A stretch of DNA of 44,392 nucleotides from an uncultured Collinsella sp. (GCA_900542635.1 UQOJ01000013.1:1-44392), one strand, 5' to 3'. Counted from the first letter of the stretch, positions 1 to 7,285 are shown. Notes: generated from the letters alone by a model not told the origin. Numbers and translations are program-made.

Positions 1-47
1 CTACACCTATTAAGTCGTCGGCAGCGTCAGATGTGTATAAGAGACAG
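1..47 (+). other. Illumina Nextera adapter and index (non-genomic)
   Basis: Bases 15-28 (TCGTCGGCAGCGTC) and 29-47 (AGATGTGTATAAGAGACAG, the Tn5 mosaic end) are the Nextera read-1 adapter. Bases 1-6 (CTACAC) are the end of the P5 oligo and 7-14 (CTATTAAG) sit where the 8-base i5 index belongs. Genomic sequence starts at 48. Translating through this adapter yields the artefactual N-terminus MYKRQ. Confidence 0.98.
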
Positions 48-989
48 GTCGAGGGTTTGACGCAAGCGGATAAACCGCTGAAGCAGATGTTCCGCCTGCA
101 TGGCGTGCGGGGCTGGCGACTGTTTTGCGCCCACACCTGGCGCGAGGTCCTGCCGTTTGTGCTTTCGTGCGCCCGCGCCGTGATTGGCATGAGCTGGAAG
201 GCCGGTGTGGCGGCGGAGCTGATCGGCATGGCGACGGGCACCGTGGGCGAGCGCATCTATCAGTCGAAGCTGCTCATCGAGACCGCCGATCTGCTGGCGT
301 GGACCGTGCTGGTTGTTGCCGCCTCGTGGGCTTGTGAGCGCGTGCTGGTGTGGCTACTGCGGGTTTCGGGACCCGTGGCGTGGCGCGTGGCCGTGCGGGC
401 GCATGGGCATGGATTGCGCGGGCGTGCGGGGGCTGCGAGCGATAGCGCTGCGGCGGAGCTTGCGCTTGCCGTGGGCGATCGCGCGCCCTGGGCTCCGGCG
501 CTCGACGGTCTGGAGCTCAACGTGCCCGCGGGTGGGCGTATCTGTGTGATGGGCGCTTCGGGCATGGGCAAGTCGACGCTGCTTTCGTTGGCAGCGGGGG
601 AGTGCGCGCCGTGCTCGATGGTGTTTCAGGATGCGCGCTTGGTCGAGTCCGCCTCGGCGCTGGATAACGTGCTGGTGTGTGCCGATGCACACGTGGGCGC
701 GTCGAGCGCTGCGGCCTTGCTGCGCCGGTTGGTGCCGGGAATCGACGTGCATTCGCGCGTGGCCGAGCTTTCGGGCGGGCAGCGCCGTCGTGTCGAGATT
801 GCCCGCGCCCTGCTGTGCCCAGGCGACGCGGTGATTCTGGACGAGCCCTTTACCGGTCTAGATACCGCTGCGCGCGACGCATGCGCCGAAGTCGTGCTCG
901 ACTTGCTCGACGGTCGCATGCTGTTGCTTGCCACGCACGATGCCGTCGACGCTCGGGCCCTCAATATCTCGGACATCATCACAATCTAA
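48..989 (+). CDS. ABC transporter permease-ATPase fusion, 5' truncated
   Basis: This is the C-terminal part of a protein whose start lies beyond the contig. Genomic residues begin VEGLTQ. The first ~100 residues match the end of an SsuC/TauC-type permease (GMSWKAGVAAELIG, then a hydrophobic helix). An ATP-binding domain follows in the same chain. Numbering from base 33, it has Walker A GASGMGKST at 174-182, a Q-loop (MVFQD), the signature LSGGQ at 246-250, Walker B (VILDEPF) and the switch THD. The family imports sulfonates, nitrate/taurine or thiamine-like compounds; the substrate cannot be told here. The distance from Walker A to the Q-loop is only about 20 residues, roughly half the usual, so part of the antenna beta-subdomain appears to be missing. 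Usually permease and ATPase are separate proteins. The family is sure; the specificity is unknown. Confidence 0.85.
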   Translation, partial: VEGLTQADKPLKQMFRLHGVRGWRLFCAHTWREVLPFVLSCARAVIGMSWKAGVAAELIGMATGTVGERIYQSKLLIETADLLAWTVLVVAASWACERVLVWLLRVSGPVAWRVAVRAHGHGLRGRAGAASDSAAAELALAVGDRAPWAPALDGLELNVPAGGRICVMGASGMGKSTLLSLAAGECAPCSMVFQDARLVESASALDNVLVCADAHVGASSAAALLRRLVPGIDVHSRVAELSGGQRRRVEIARALLCPGDAVILDEPFTGLDTAARDACAEVVLDLLDGRMLLLATHDAVDARALNISDIITI

Positions 990-1009
990 ATACTTATTCA
1001 GCAACAAAA

Positions 1010-1040
1010 TGATCCGTTTTCCTCCGTCCCCAAGGGATCA
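1010..1040 (-). repeat. 31-bp dispersed inverted-repeat element, copy A
   Basis: These 31 bases are the exact reverse complement of 14069-14099. The ends are inverted (TGATCC / GGATCA) and the core on the minus strand is GGGACGGAG. It lies 20 bases after the ABC gene stop and just before the antitoxin promoter region. Confidence 0.85.
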
Positions 1041-1061
1041 GGTGTGCTATTCTATCTGCGG

Positions 1062-1090
1062 GGTAATACTTAGGGATACCAAGTAATACC
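1062..1090. promoter_or_regulatory. Inverted repeat upstream of antitoxin-like gene (candidate operator)
   Basis: GGTAATACTT (1062-1071) and AAGTAATACC (1081-1090) are inverted with 9 of 10 matches and a 9-base spacer. A -10-like TATTCT lies at 1048-1053. RelB/DinJ-family antitoxins usually bind a palindrome in their own promoter, so this is a reasonable autoregulatory site. That role is inferred from position and symmetry only. Confidence 0.4.
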
Positions 1091-1204
1091 AACGCCGTAG
1101 AAACAAACTCCAGATGCGGGCCAATCGGGTTGCCTTCACAGCCCGTCGCCCAGCCGCGTGGCCCGCATCTATCCGCACCACCGTCGTTTCAAAAAGGAAG
1201 CGCC

Positions 1205-1426
1205 ATGGCAGAACACATGACCCCGGTTGTAGCGAAGGTCTTGCCTGAGGAAAAGGCGGCCTTCGCGGCGGCGACCCAGCTCGTGGGCACCACGCCGTCC
1301 AACGCCATCCGCATGTTTATCGCCGCGTTCAATCGCTGCGGCACCTTCCCGTTCGACATTTCGCCCAGCGGGGCCTTTGGCAAAGACTGTCCCCAACAGC
1401 TAGTCGTTGAAGAACGTCCCCAATGA
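1205..1426 (+). CDS. RelB/DinJ-family antitoxin-like protein
   Basis: This 73-residue protein has the ribbon-helix-helix antitoxin pattern: a charged strand (TPVVAKVLPEEKAAF), then helix residues ending in TTPSNAIRMFIAAFN, then a PFDIS segment, as in RelB/DinJ proteins. The start at 1205 is chosen because AAAAGGAAG lies just upstream; a longer reading from 1130 has no ribosome site. Antitoxins bind and neutralise an mRNA-cutting RelE-type toxin and repress their own operon. No RelE/YafQ toxin is next to it: the next gene is a CPBP protease whose start is 23 bases downstream. The last ~12 codons lie inside a 21-bp direct repeat (1389-1436), so the C-terminal tail is probably repeat-derived. 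The fold is fairly certain; the partner is unknown. Confidence 0.75.
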   Translation: MAEHMTPVVAKVLPEEKAAFAAATQLVGTTPSNAIRMFIAAFNRCGTFPFDISPSGAFGKDCPQQLVVEERPQ

Positions 1427-1436
1427 CTAGTCGTTG
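1389..1436. repeat. Two 21-bp near-palindromic direct repeats
   Basis: Copies at 1389-1409 and 1416-1436 share GTCCCCAA and CTAGTCGTTG and differ only in three middle bases. The second copy is close to a palindrome around CTAG: CCCAATGACTAGTCGTTGGG matches its own complement at 18 of 20 bases. The pair covers the 3' end of the antitoxin-like gene and reaches the ribosome site of the next gene. Confidence 0.85.
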
Positions 1437-1449
1437 GGAGGAGGTCGGC

Positions 1450-2361
1450 ATGCTCAATGCGCTGGTTTGGGCGCTTGCCTGTTTTGGCGTCGTCGCTGCC
1501 GATATTGTCCTGAGCATGGTTTTGTTCTCCGTGCTGGACATCGTGTCGGCGCTGACGGGTTTCCCGATCGACAACCTCGATATTCAATGGTTTCAAGCCG
1601 TCGCTCAGACGGCGTCGTTTTTGATGGCGCTGCTATGGTGGCGTTATTTGTGGCCGCGGTCGTTTATCGCGCGCTGGCAAGGTGAGCGTCCGCTTGGCGG
1701 GGGAGTGCGTAGCGCGTGGAAGCGCATTGCCTGCGTTATCGTGATCGGCTTGGCACTGCAGGTGGTCGTTGGCTACGTGACCGACGCCGTACTGTCATTG
1801 TTGCCCGAGGTCGCGGCCGATTACAGTGAACTTGTCGAGGAAACAGGCATGGGCGACACCAGCTATCTCGCCGTCCTGACTACGGTGCTCGGCGCGCCGT
1901 TTTGCGAGGAACTGCTGGTGCGCGGTATCATTTTTGAGTTTTCGCTCCGAGCGTTTAACCCACAGTGCCGTCCGCTCTGGAAACGCCAGCGTCGCGCACG
2001 GGCGCAAGACGGCGCCATAGTGCCCTGGGCGGCCCCGAGTACCTGGGGCGTCGCCGCGGCAATCGTGCTGCAGGCGGCGGTCTTCGGCTTTATTCACATG
2101 AACTGGGTGCAGGGCTGCTATGCGGGCGCTGCCGGCCTCATTTTTGGCTGGGTGCTCGTGACGACCGGAAAGCTCCGCTACACGATCCTGTTGCACTTTG
2201 CCTTTAATGCCGGCTCGTACCTCATGACGTTGCTCTGGTTTGTGAACACGCCGTTCGACGTGGCAATTACGGTTGCTATCGCCGGTGCCATCCTCGTTGA
2301 GGCAATGCGCTCGCTGCGCCACGCGTGTGGGATGGACGCAGCGAGCGCACCACTGCCCTAG
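1450..2361 (+). CDS. CPBP-family intramembrane metalloprotease
   Basis: This 303-residue, multi-helix membrane protein carries all the CPBP (Abi) motifs: EELLVRG with E153, E154 and R158; FGFIHMN with H216; and HFAFN with H249 and N253. In this family (Rce1-like) these residues hold the metal and activate water to cut substrates in the membrane. Bacterial members act in bacteriocin self-immunity, membrane-protein turnover or regulation; the substrate is unknown. The start at 1450 is preferred over an in-frame ATG at 1423 that overlaps the antitoxin stop, because GGGAGGAGG at 1436-1444 gives correct spacing. It is probably co-transcribed with the antitoxin-like gene. Its stop codon shares the palindrome CTAG (2358-2361) with the stop of the convergent ygiQ gene. 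Confidence 0.9.
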   Translation: MLNALVWALACFGVVAADIVLSMVLFSVLDIVSALTGFPIDNLDIQWFQAVAQTASFLMALLWWRYLWPRSFIARWQGERPLGGGVRSAWKRIACVIVIGLALQVVVGYVTDAVLSLLPEVAADYSELVEETGMGDTSYLAVLTTVLGAPFCEELLVRGIIFEFSLRAFNPQCRPLWKRQRRARAQDGAIVPWAAPSTWGVAAAIVLQAAVFGFIHMNWVQGCYAGAAGLIFGWVLVTTGKLRYTILLHFAFNAGSYLMTLLWFVNTPFDVAITVAIAGAILVEAMRSLRHACGMDAASAPLP

Positions 2362-4496
2362 TTGCGACGTCCGCCTCCGTTGGCGCCCTGCCGTCCCTGG
2401 GCCGCGCGATTGCGCCCTGCGGTGTTTTGCGCACGCGACATGCCGCCGTGGCCCTTGCTGCCTTTGGGTCCCTTGCCAGCGCCACCGTGGGCCTTGCCGC
2501 CCTTCTTGCCGGTCCCATGTCCGCCGCCAGCAGACGTCTCGCCCGGGCGCGGCGGTACGGGACGGATCAGGCAATGCTTGGTGTAGCCAATCAGGTCACG
2601 ACGCCCGGCCTTCTCCAGCGCCTCGCGCACGAGCTTGTAGTTCTCGGGTTTGCGATACTGAATCAGCGCGCGCTGCATGGCCTTTTCGTGCGGGTCGCGC
2701 GCCACGTAGATCGGCTCCATGGTGCGCGGGTCCACGCCGGTGTAGTACATGCAGGTCGACATGGTGGACGGGGTGGGGTAGAAGTCCTGCACCTGCTCGG
2801 GCATGTAGCCCATGTCGCGCACGGCCTCGGCAAGGTCCACGGCTTCCTTCATGGTCGAGCCGGGGTGGCTCGAAATCAGATACGGCACAACGTACTGCTT
2901 GAGTCCGTATTCGCGGTTCAAGCGCTCAAATTTGCGGCAGAACGCATCGTAGACGGCGCGGCTCGGCTTGCCCATCACGGAGAGCACCGCGTCGCTCACG
3001 TGCTCGGGCGCTACGCGCAGTTGGCCCGAGACGTGATGCTCCAGCAGCTCGCGCAAAAACTCGTCCGAGGCATCGGCCATGGTGTAGTCAAAGCGGATGC
3101 CGCTGCGGACAAAGACTTTCTTGACGCCCGGCAGCTGGCGCAGGTCGCGCAGCAGCTGCGTGTAGCCGCTCTCGTCGACCACCATGTTCTTGCATACGCT
3201 CGGCCACAGGCAGCGCTTGTTCTTGCACACGCCGTGCTTGAGCTGCTTGTCGCAGGCGGGACGGCTAAAGTTGGCCGTCGGCCCTCCCACGTCGTTGATG
3301 TAGCCCTTAAACTCGGGATCGCGCGTGAGCAGCTCGGCCTCGCGCACGATCGAGTCATGGCTGCGCATCTGCAGCACGCGGCCTTGGTGGAAGGTGAGGG
3401 CGCAAAACGAGCACTCGCCAAAACAGCCGCGGTTGGAGCTAATGGAAAATTTGATCTCGGCAAAGGCCGGCACGCCGCCCGCCGCGTCGTAATCGGGATG
3501 CCAATCGCGTGCGTAGGGGAGTTCGGCCACCTCGTCCATCTCGTCGGTGGTGAGCGTGGCCGACGGCGGGTTTTGCACCACATAGACGTTGTTGGGGTAG
3601 GGCTCTACCAGGCGATGCCCGGTGATGGGGTCCATGTTCTGCTGCTGCACGTTAAAGCTGCGCGCGTAGTTGAGCTTGTCGGCGGCAAGGTCGTCCCAGC
3701 TGGGCAGCAGGTCGTAGTCGTAGACCTCGTCGAGCGAGCTGGTGCGGTAGACGGTGCCATTGATATAGGTAATCTGATCGATGGGCAGCCCCGCGTCGAG
3801 CGCGTCGGCGATCTCGACGATCGCGTGCTCGCCCATGCCGTAGATGAGGATGTCGGCGCCCGAGTCGAGCAGCACCGAGCGCTTGAGCTTATCCTGCCAG
3901 TAGTCGTAGTGGGCCAGGCGGCGCAGGCTCGCCTCGATGCCGCCGATGATGATGGGGGCATCCTTAAACGTCTGACGGATGAGGTTGCCGTAGACCGTGA
4001 CGGCTCGGTTGGGACGGTGCCCCTCCTCGCCACCGGGGGTATAGGCGTCGGTGTGGCGGCGATGCTTGGTCACCGAATAATGGTTGACCATGGAGTCCAT
4101 GTTACCGGCACTGACGAGAAAGCCTAGGCGCGGCTCGCCGAGCGCGGTAATGCTGGCGGGGTCGGTCCAGTCGGGCTGGCAGATGATGCCCACCTTGTAG
4201 CCGTGCGCGTCGAGTACGCGGCTGATGATGGCCATGCCAAAGCTGGGATGGTCCACGTAGGCATCGCCGCAGATGTAGACAAAGTCGCACTGGTCCCAGC
4301 CGCGCGCATCCATATCGGCGCGGCTGACGGGGAGGAACTTATCGCGGCCCGGGCGCCAGGGACGGGCGGGCGTCGCTTGGGAATGCTTGGTGCGGGCGAC
4401 CGTGGCCTGCGCCTTGCCGCCGCGCTTTTGCTGCTGGCCCTGTTTGCCCTGCTGACTGCGCTGGTTGTTCTGAGCGTGCTGAGGCTTTTTTGCCAC
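2358..4496 (-). CDS. ygiQ: YgiQ-family radical SAM protein
   Basis: This 712-residue protein has the radical SAM cluster motif GCFGECSFC with C358, C362 and C365, which binds a 4Fe-4S cluster and S-adenosylmethionine. It also has the YgiQ N-terminal region (VYICGDAYVDHPSFG, GGIEASLRR) and the conserved C-terminal part (QDFYPTPSTMSTCMYYTG). The family is widespread but its reaction is not established. The first ~50 residues are Gln/Lys-rich and the last ~60 are Gly/Lys/Arg-rich, suggesting RNA or other polyanion contact (inference). A GTG start at 4496 is chosen because GGGAGGG lies directly upstream; the longer ATG reading runs through the hairpin at 4535-4567, which makes it unlikely. It converges on the CPBP gene with a 4-base overlap. 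Confidence 0.93.
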   Translation of the reverse strand: MAKKPQHAQNNQRSQQGKQGQQQKRGGKAQATVARTKHSQATPARPWRPGRDKFLPVSRADMDARGWDQCDFVYICGDAYVDHPSFGMAIISRVLDAHGYKVGIICQPDWTDPASITALGEPRLGFLVSAGNMDSMVNHYSVTKHRRHTDAYTPGGEEGHRPNRAVTVYGNLIRQTFKDAPIIIGGIEASLRRLAHYDYWQDKLKRSVLLDSGADILIYGMGEHAIVEIADALDAGLPIDQITYINGTVYRTSSLDEVYDYDLLPSWDDLAADKLNYARSFNVQQQNMDPITGHRLVEPYPNNVYVVQNPPSATLTTDEMDEVAELPYARDWHPDYDAAGGVPAFAEIKFSISSNRGCFGECSFCALTFHQGRVLQMRSHDSIVREAELLTRDPEFKGYINDVGGPTANFSRPACDKQLKHGVCKNKRCLWPSVCKNMVVDESGYTQLLRDLRQLPGVKKVFVRSGIRFDYTMADASDEFLRELLEHHVSGQLRVAPEHVSDAVLSVMGKPSRAVYDAFCRKFERLNREYGLKQYVVPYLISSHPGSTMKEAVDLAEAVRDMGYMPEQVQDFYPTPSTMSTCMYYTGVDPRTMEPIYVARDPHEKAMQRALIQYRKPENYKLVREALEKAGRRDLIGYTKHCLIRPVPPRPGETSAGGGHGTGKKGGKAHGGAGKGPKGSKGHGGMSRAQNTAGRNRAAQGRQGANGGGRRN

Positions 4497-4534
4497 GATC
4501 CCTCCCGGTGTCTGTATGCTGCACGTAATTGTAA

Positions 4535-4567
4535 CCAGTCTTTTTGGGACGGAGCTAAAAAGACTGG
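4535..4567. repeat. Perfect 11-bp hairpin with GGGACGGAG loop
   Basis: CCAGTCTTTTT (4535-4545) and AAAAAGACTGG (4557-4567) pair perfectly around the loop GGGACGGAGCT. The loop core is shared with the elements at 1010-1040 and 14069-14099. It lies in the divergent gap between ygiQ and the DUF1275 gene, in the probable leader of ygiQ. Confidence 0.8.
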
Positions 4568-4749
4568 GGGAGTACATGGGCTGGTGAGTGAGAGCGTCGC
4601 CGCGCCCGCCGTTTGTTTCCAGACTGTGTATCTGCGCGTTGGAGAACCCGTCTCGCGCGCACGCCATGTTGTCAATGGGTTACAGTATGAACGGCGGTTA
4701 TGTTTCCGCCAACGCACGAGAGAGTCGTCAACAAGGAGGATGCACGACG

Positions 4750-5466
4750 ATGCAGCGTGCCAAACAGATATCGGAGTCTATTGAGCTGGGCATCATCTTG
4801 GCGCTCGCCGGTGGCTTTATGGACGTGTATTCGTACATTGGGCGCGACCATGTTTTCGCCAACGCGCAGACGGGCAACATCCTGCTCGTGGGTGTAAGCA
4901 TCTCGGAGGGCAACTGGCAGCTGGCGGGACGCTATTTCTTCCCCGTGGTGTCGTTTGCCGTGGGCATTATGCTTGCCGACCTGGTTCACGAGCGGTTCGG
5001 CAGCGTGATTCACTGGCGCCAGGTGACGGTGTTTTTTGAAGCCGTCATCTTGCTGGGCGTGAGCTTTATCCCCGGTGGCGGTTACAACCTGCTCGCCAAC
5101 TGCCTCACTTCGTTTGCCTGCGGTATGCAGGTTGAGAGCTTCCGCAAGATTCACGGTCACGGTATCGCTACGACCATGTGCATCGGCAACTTGCGCAACG
5201 CGCTGCAAAACGTGGACGATTACATCATCACCCACAGGCGCGGCTTTTTGGAAAACGGCCTGCTGTACTTTGGCGTGATCTTTATCTTTGTGTTTGGCGC
5301 CGTGTTGGGCAACTGGTGTATTGAGCGCATGGGCCTGCATGCCATCGTCGTGGCGAGCTTGCTGCTGTTTGTCGCGTTTGCCATCATGTTCATCGACCGC
5401 GAGCGCGACTTGCGCTTACGCTGGAAGGTTGCGGCCGAGGCTTGGAAAGAGGGCTGCCGAAAGTAA
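4750..5466 (+). CDS. DUF1275 (YoaK) family membrane protein
   Basis: This 238-residue integral membrane protein has about six hydrophobic segments and the DUF1275 signature: GGFMDVYSYI near the N-terminus, FANAQTGNILLVGV next, and later FACGMQVESFRK and ATTMCIGNLRN. Family members are inner-membrane proteins without a firmly known function. The start at 4750 is chosen over an in-frame start at 4588 because AAGGAGG lies at 4734-4740; the extra 54 residues of the longer reading are not family-like. It is monocistronic, with a strong terminator directly after it. Confidence 0.92.
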   Translation: MQRAKQISESIELGIILALAGGFMDVYSYIGRDHVFANAQTGNILLVGVSISEGNWQLAGRYFFPVVSFAVGIMLADLVHERFGSVIHWRQVTVFFEAVILLGVSFIPGGGYNLLANCLTSFACGMQVESFRKIHGHGIATTMCIGNLRNALQNVDDYIITHRRGFLENGLLYFGVIFIFVFGAVLGNWCIERMGLHAIVVASLLLFVAFAIMFIDRERDLRLRWKVAAEAWKEGCRK

Positions 5467-5472
5467 CCGAAT

Positions 5473-5508
5473 GCGGCAAAGGGGCTGTCCCTTTGCCGCA
5501 ATATTTTT
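5473..5508 (+). terminator. Rho-independent terminator after DUF1275 gene
   Basis: GCGGCAAAGGG (5473-5483) pairs perfectly with CCCTTTGCCGC (5489-5499) around a 5-base loop. AATATTTTT follows. Confidence 0.9.
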
Positions 5509-5516
5509 CATCATCT

Positions 5517-5532
5517 GTTGAAACGCTTTAAC
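5517..5532. promoter_or_regulatory. LacI-type operator candidate upstream of fucO
   Basis: GTTGAAACGCTTTAAC is an imperfect palindrome (12 of 16 positions) centred on CG, the form bound by LacI/CcpA-family regulators. It lies 100 bases before the alcohol dehydrogenase start, beside TTGACG (5537-5542). A sugar-responsive LacI-family regulator would suit a FucO-like enzyme. No such regulator gene is in the window, so the binding protein is unknown. Confidence 0.4.
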
Positions 5533-5631
5533 AATTTTGACGTTCTCACGCGTTTTTCGTTTCAAAAGCGTTAGGATGGGACTCATAGCGTGGGGCGTAA
5601 TGGGTGCCCCGCACACGATGGGAGGCTATCA

Positions 5632-6798
5632 ATGGCTAATCGTTTCGTTCTCAATACCATCTCTTATCATGGTTCCGGCGCCATCAAGGAGATCCCCGGC
5701 GAGCTCCAGCGTCGCGGCTACAAGAAGATCTTCGTCTGCTCCGACCCCGATCTGGTCAAGTTTGGCGTTACCGCTAAGGTGACCGACGAGCTCGACGCCG
5801 CCGGCATCGCTTGGAGCCTCTACTCCGAGATCAAGCCCAACCCCACGATTCAGAACGTCAAGGACGGCGTCGAGGCCTTCAAGGCCGCCGAGGCTGACGC
5901 TATCGTGACCATCGGTGGCGGCTCCTCCATGGACACCGCCAAGGCCATCGGCATCATCATCAACAACCCCGAGTTCGCCGATGTCCGCAGCCTCGAGGGC
6001 GTTGCTCCCACTAAGAACCACGCCGTGTTCACCATCGCCGTGCCGACGACCGCCGGTACCGCTGCCGAGGTGACCATCAACTACGTCATCACCGACCCCG
6101 AGAAGGTCCGCAAGTTCGTGTGCGTCGACACCAACGACGCCCCCGAGGTCGCCGTCGTCGACCCCGACATGATGGCTTCCATGCCCGCCGGCCTGACCGC
6201 CTCCACCGGCATGGACGCTCTGACCCACGCCATCGAGGGCTATACCACCAAGGGCGCTTGGGAGCTCTCCGACATGTTCCACTTTGAGGCCATCAAGCTG
6301 ATCAGCGAGAACCTACGCGACTCCGTTGCCGAGGCCAAGTCCGGCCAGCCCGGCTCCGGCCGCGAGGGCATGGCCCTTGGCCAGTATGTCGCCGGCATGG
6401 GCTTCTCCAATGTTGGCCTGGGCATCGACCACGCCATGGCTCACACCCTGTCCGCTCACTACGACACCCCGCACGGCGTCGCTTGCGCCATGCTGCTGCC
6501 GATCGCCATGGAGTTCAACAAGCCGGTTTGCGCCGAGCGTCTGGCCAAGGTTGCCGTCGCCATGGGCGTTGACACCACGGGCATGAGCACCGACGAGGCT
6601 GCCGACGCCGCTATCGCCGCCGTCAAGCAGCTTTCCGCCGACGTGAATATCCCGCACGTCTGCGAGGCCATGAAGGCTGACGAGATCGAGGTCCTGGCCA
6701 AGGACGCCATGGCCGACGCTTGTTTCCCGGGTAACCCGCGCGAGGCAACGCTCGACGACGTCATCGAGCTCTTCAAGAAGATCTGCCCGGCTGCCTAG
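5632..6798 (+). CDS. fucO: Iron-containing alcohol dehydrogenase, lactaldehyde reductase type
   Basis: This 388-residue cytoplasmic protein follows E. coli FucO closely through most of its length: NNPEFADVRSLEG, PTTAGTAAEVTINYVITD, DALTHAIEGY and MALGQYVAGMGFSNVGLG. FucO reduces lactaldehyde to 1,2-propanediol with NADH during anaerobic fucose or rhamnose use. The nucleotide-binding GGGSSMDTAKA is at 95-105. The iron ligands D195, H199, H267 and H281 are all present, matching D196/H200/H263/H277 of FucO. GGGAGG precedes the ATG at 5632; an upstream in-frame GTG-like reading from 5590 is not needed. Codon use is strongly biased to C-ending codons, more than in its neighbours, which suggests high expression. 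A terminator follows and a LacI-type site precedes. The substrate could also be another short aldehyde. Confidence 0.93.
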   Translation: MANRFVLNTISYHGSGAIKEIPGELQRRGYKKIFVCSDPDLVKFGVTAKVTDELDAAGIAWSLYSEIKPNPTIQNVKDGVEAFKAAEADAIVTIGGGSSMDTAKAIGIIINNPEFADVRSLEGVAPTKNHAVFTIAVPTTAGTAAEVTINYVITDPEKVRKFVCVDTNDAPEVAVVDPDMMASMPAGLTASTGMDALTHAIEGYTTKGAWELSDMFHFEAIKLISENLRDSVAEAKSGQPGSGREGMALGQYVAGMGFSNVGLGIDHAMAHTLSAHYDTPHGVACAMLLPIAMEFNKPVCAERLAKVAVAMGVDTTGMSTDEAADAAIAAVKQLSADVNIPHVCEAMKADEIEVLAKDAMADACFPGNPREATLDDVIELFKKICPAA

Positions 6799-6851
6799 CC
6801 CAGTTTGGTGGTCCTTCGCCCGTAGGTGTATGGTCTTTTGACGTGCCGCTG

Positions 6852-6883
6852 GCCCCGCCGTGCTACGCACGGCGGGGCTTTTT
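6852..6883 (+). terminator. Rho-independent terminator after fucO
   Basis: GCCCCGCCGTG (6852-6862) pairs perfectly with CACGGCGGGGC (6868-6878) around CTACG, followed by TTTTT. Confidence 0.95.
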
Positions 6884-6958
6884 GTGCTGCGTCGATGCCC
6901 TGAGACGGACAAAACCAAGGCGTACTGCCCGCTGCGGATAGGTGGTGCACTTCCCTGC

Positions 6959-7192
6959 GTGCATTTTTGGGAGTATTCAACAAGCTCTTAAAAATGCATA
7001 ACGTTGTGAATGGGCGGTAGTGATCCGCAGGCGCCCATCGACAGCCATTGTGGGCGGGCTATCGATGAGTGGAGGGGGTTGTTACTGAGTTTCTGCTTTG
7101 CGACGACCTGCAACACTGCTGTAACCGCGTCGTTTTGTCGTTCGTGATGGGGCCGTTGGGGCCCACGGTGCTGAATACTCCGTTTTTTGCAC
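6959..7192. repeat. 234-bp intergenic element with inverted ends
   Basis: This sits in the 600-base gap between fucO and the M42 gene. Its left end (6959-6981) contains GGAGTATTCA and its right end (7170-7192) the inverted TGAATACTCC; 16 of 23 terminal bases match in inverted orientation. The left end also folds on its own: TGCATTTTT (6960-6968) pairs with AAAAATGCA (6990-6998). The inside has no convincing gene: a 62-codon reading from 7069 has no family and crosses the right end. The ends suggest a small non-coding mobile or repeat unit. No second copy lies in this window. Confidence 0.45.
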
Positions 7193-7285
7193 GGTCCAAG
7201 GTGGGGCACCCTGAGACGAAGCAAAAAGATGCCTCATTTCTATGCAAATACCAATAGGATTTATGCAAGATTGAGATTGTAAACC

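Noticed and set aside
2325..4127. 600-codon plus-strand frame over ygiQ
   Set aside because: Shadow of ygiQ: composition is antisense-like (VGG/AHH/LVH runs) and there is no ribosome site.
7069..7257. 62-residue small protein in the fucO-M42 gap
   Set aside because: No recognisable domain, and it runs across the inverted right end of the 6959-7192 element; more likely chance translation of a repeat.
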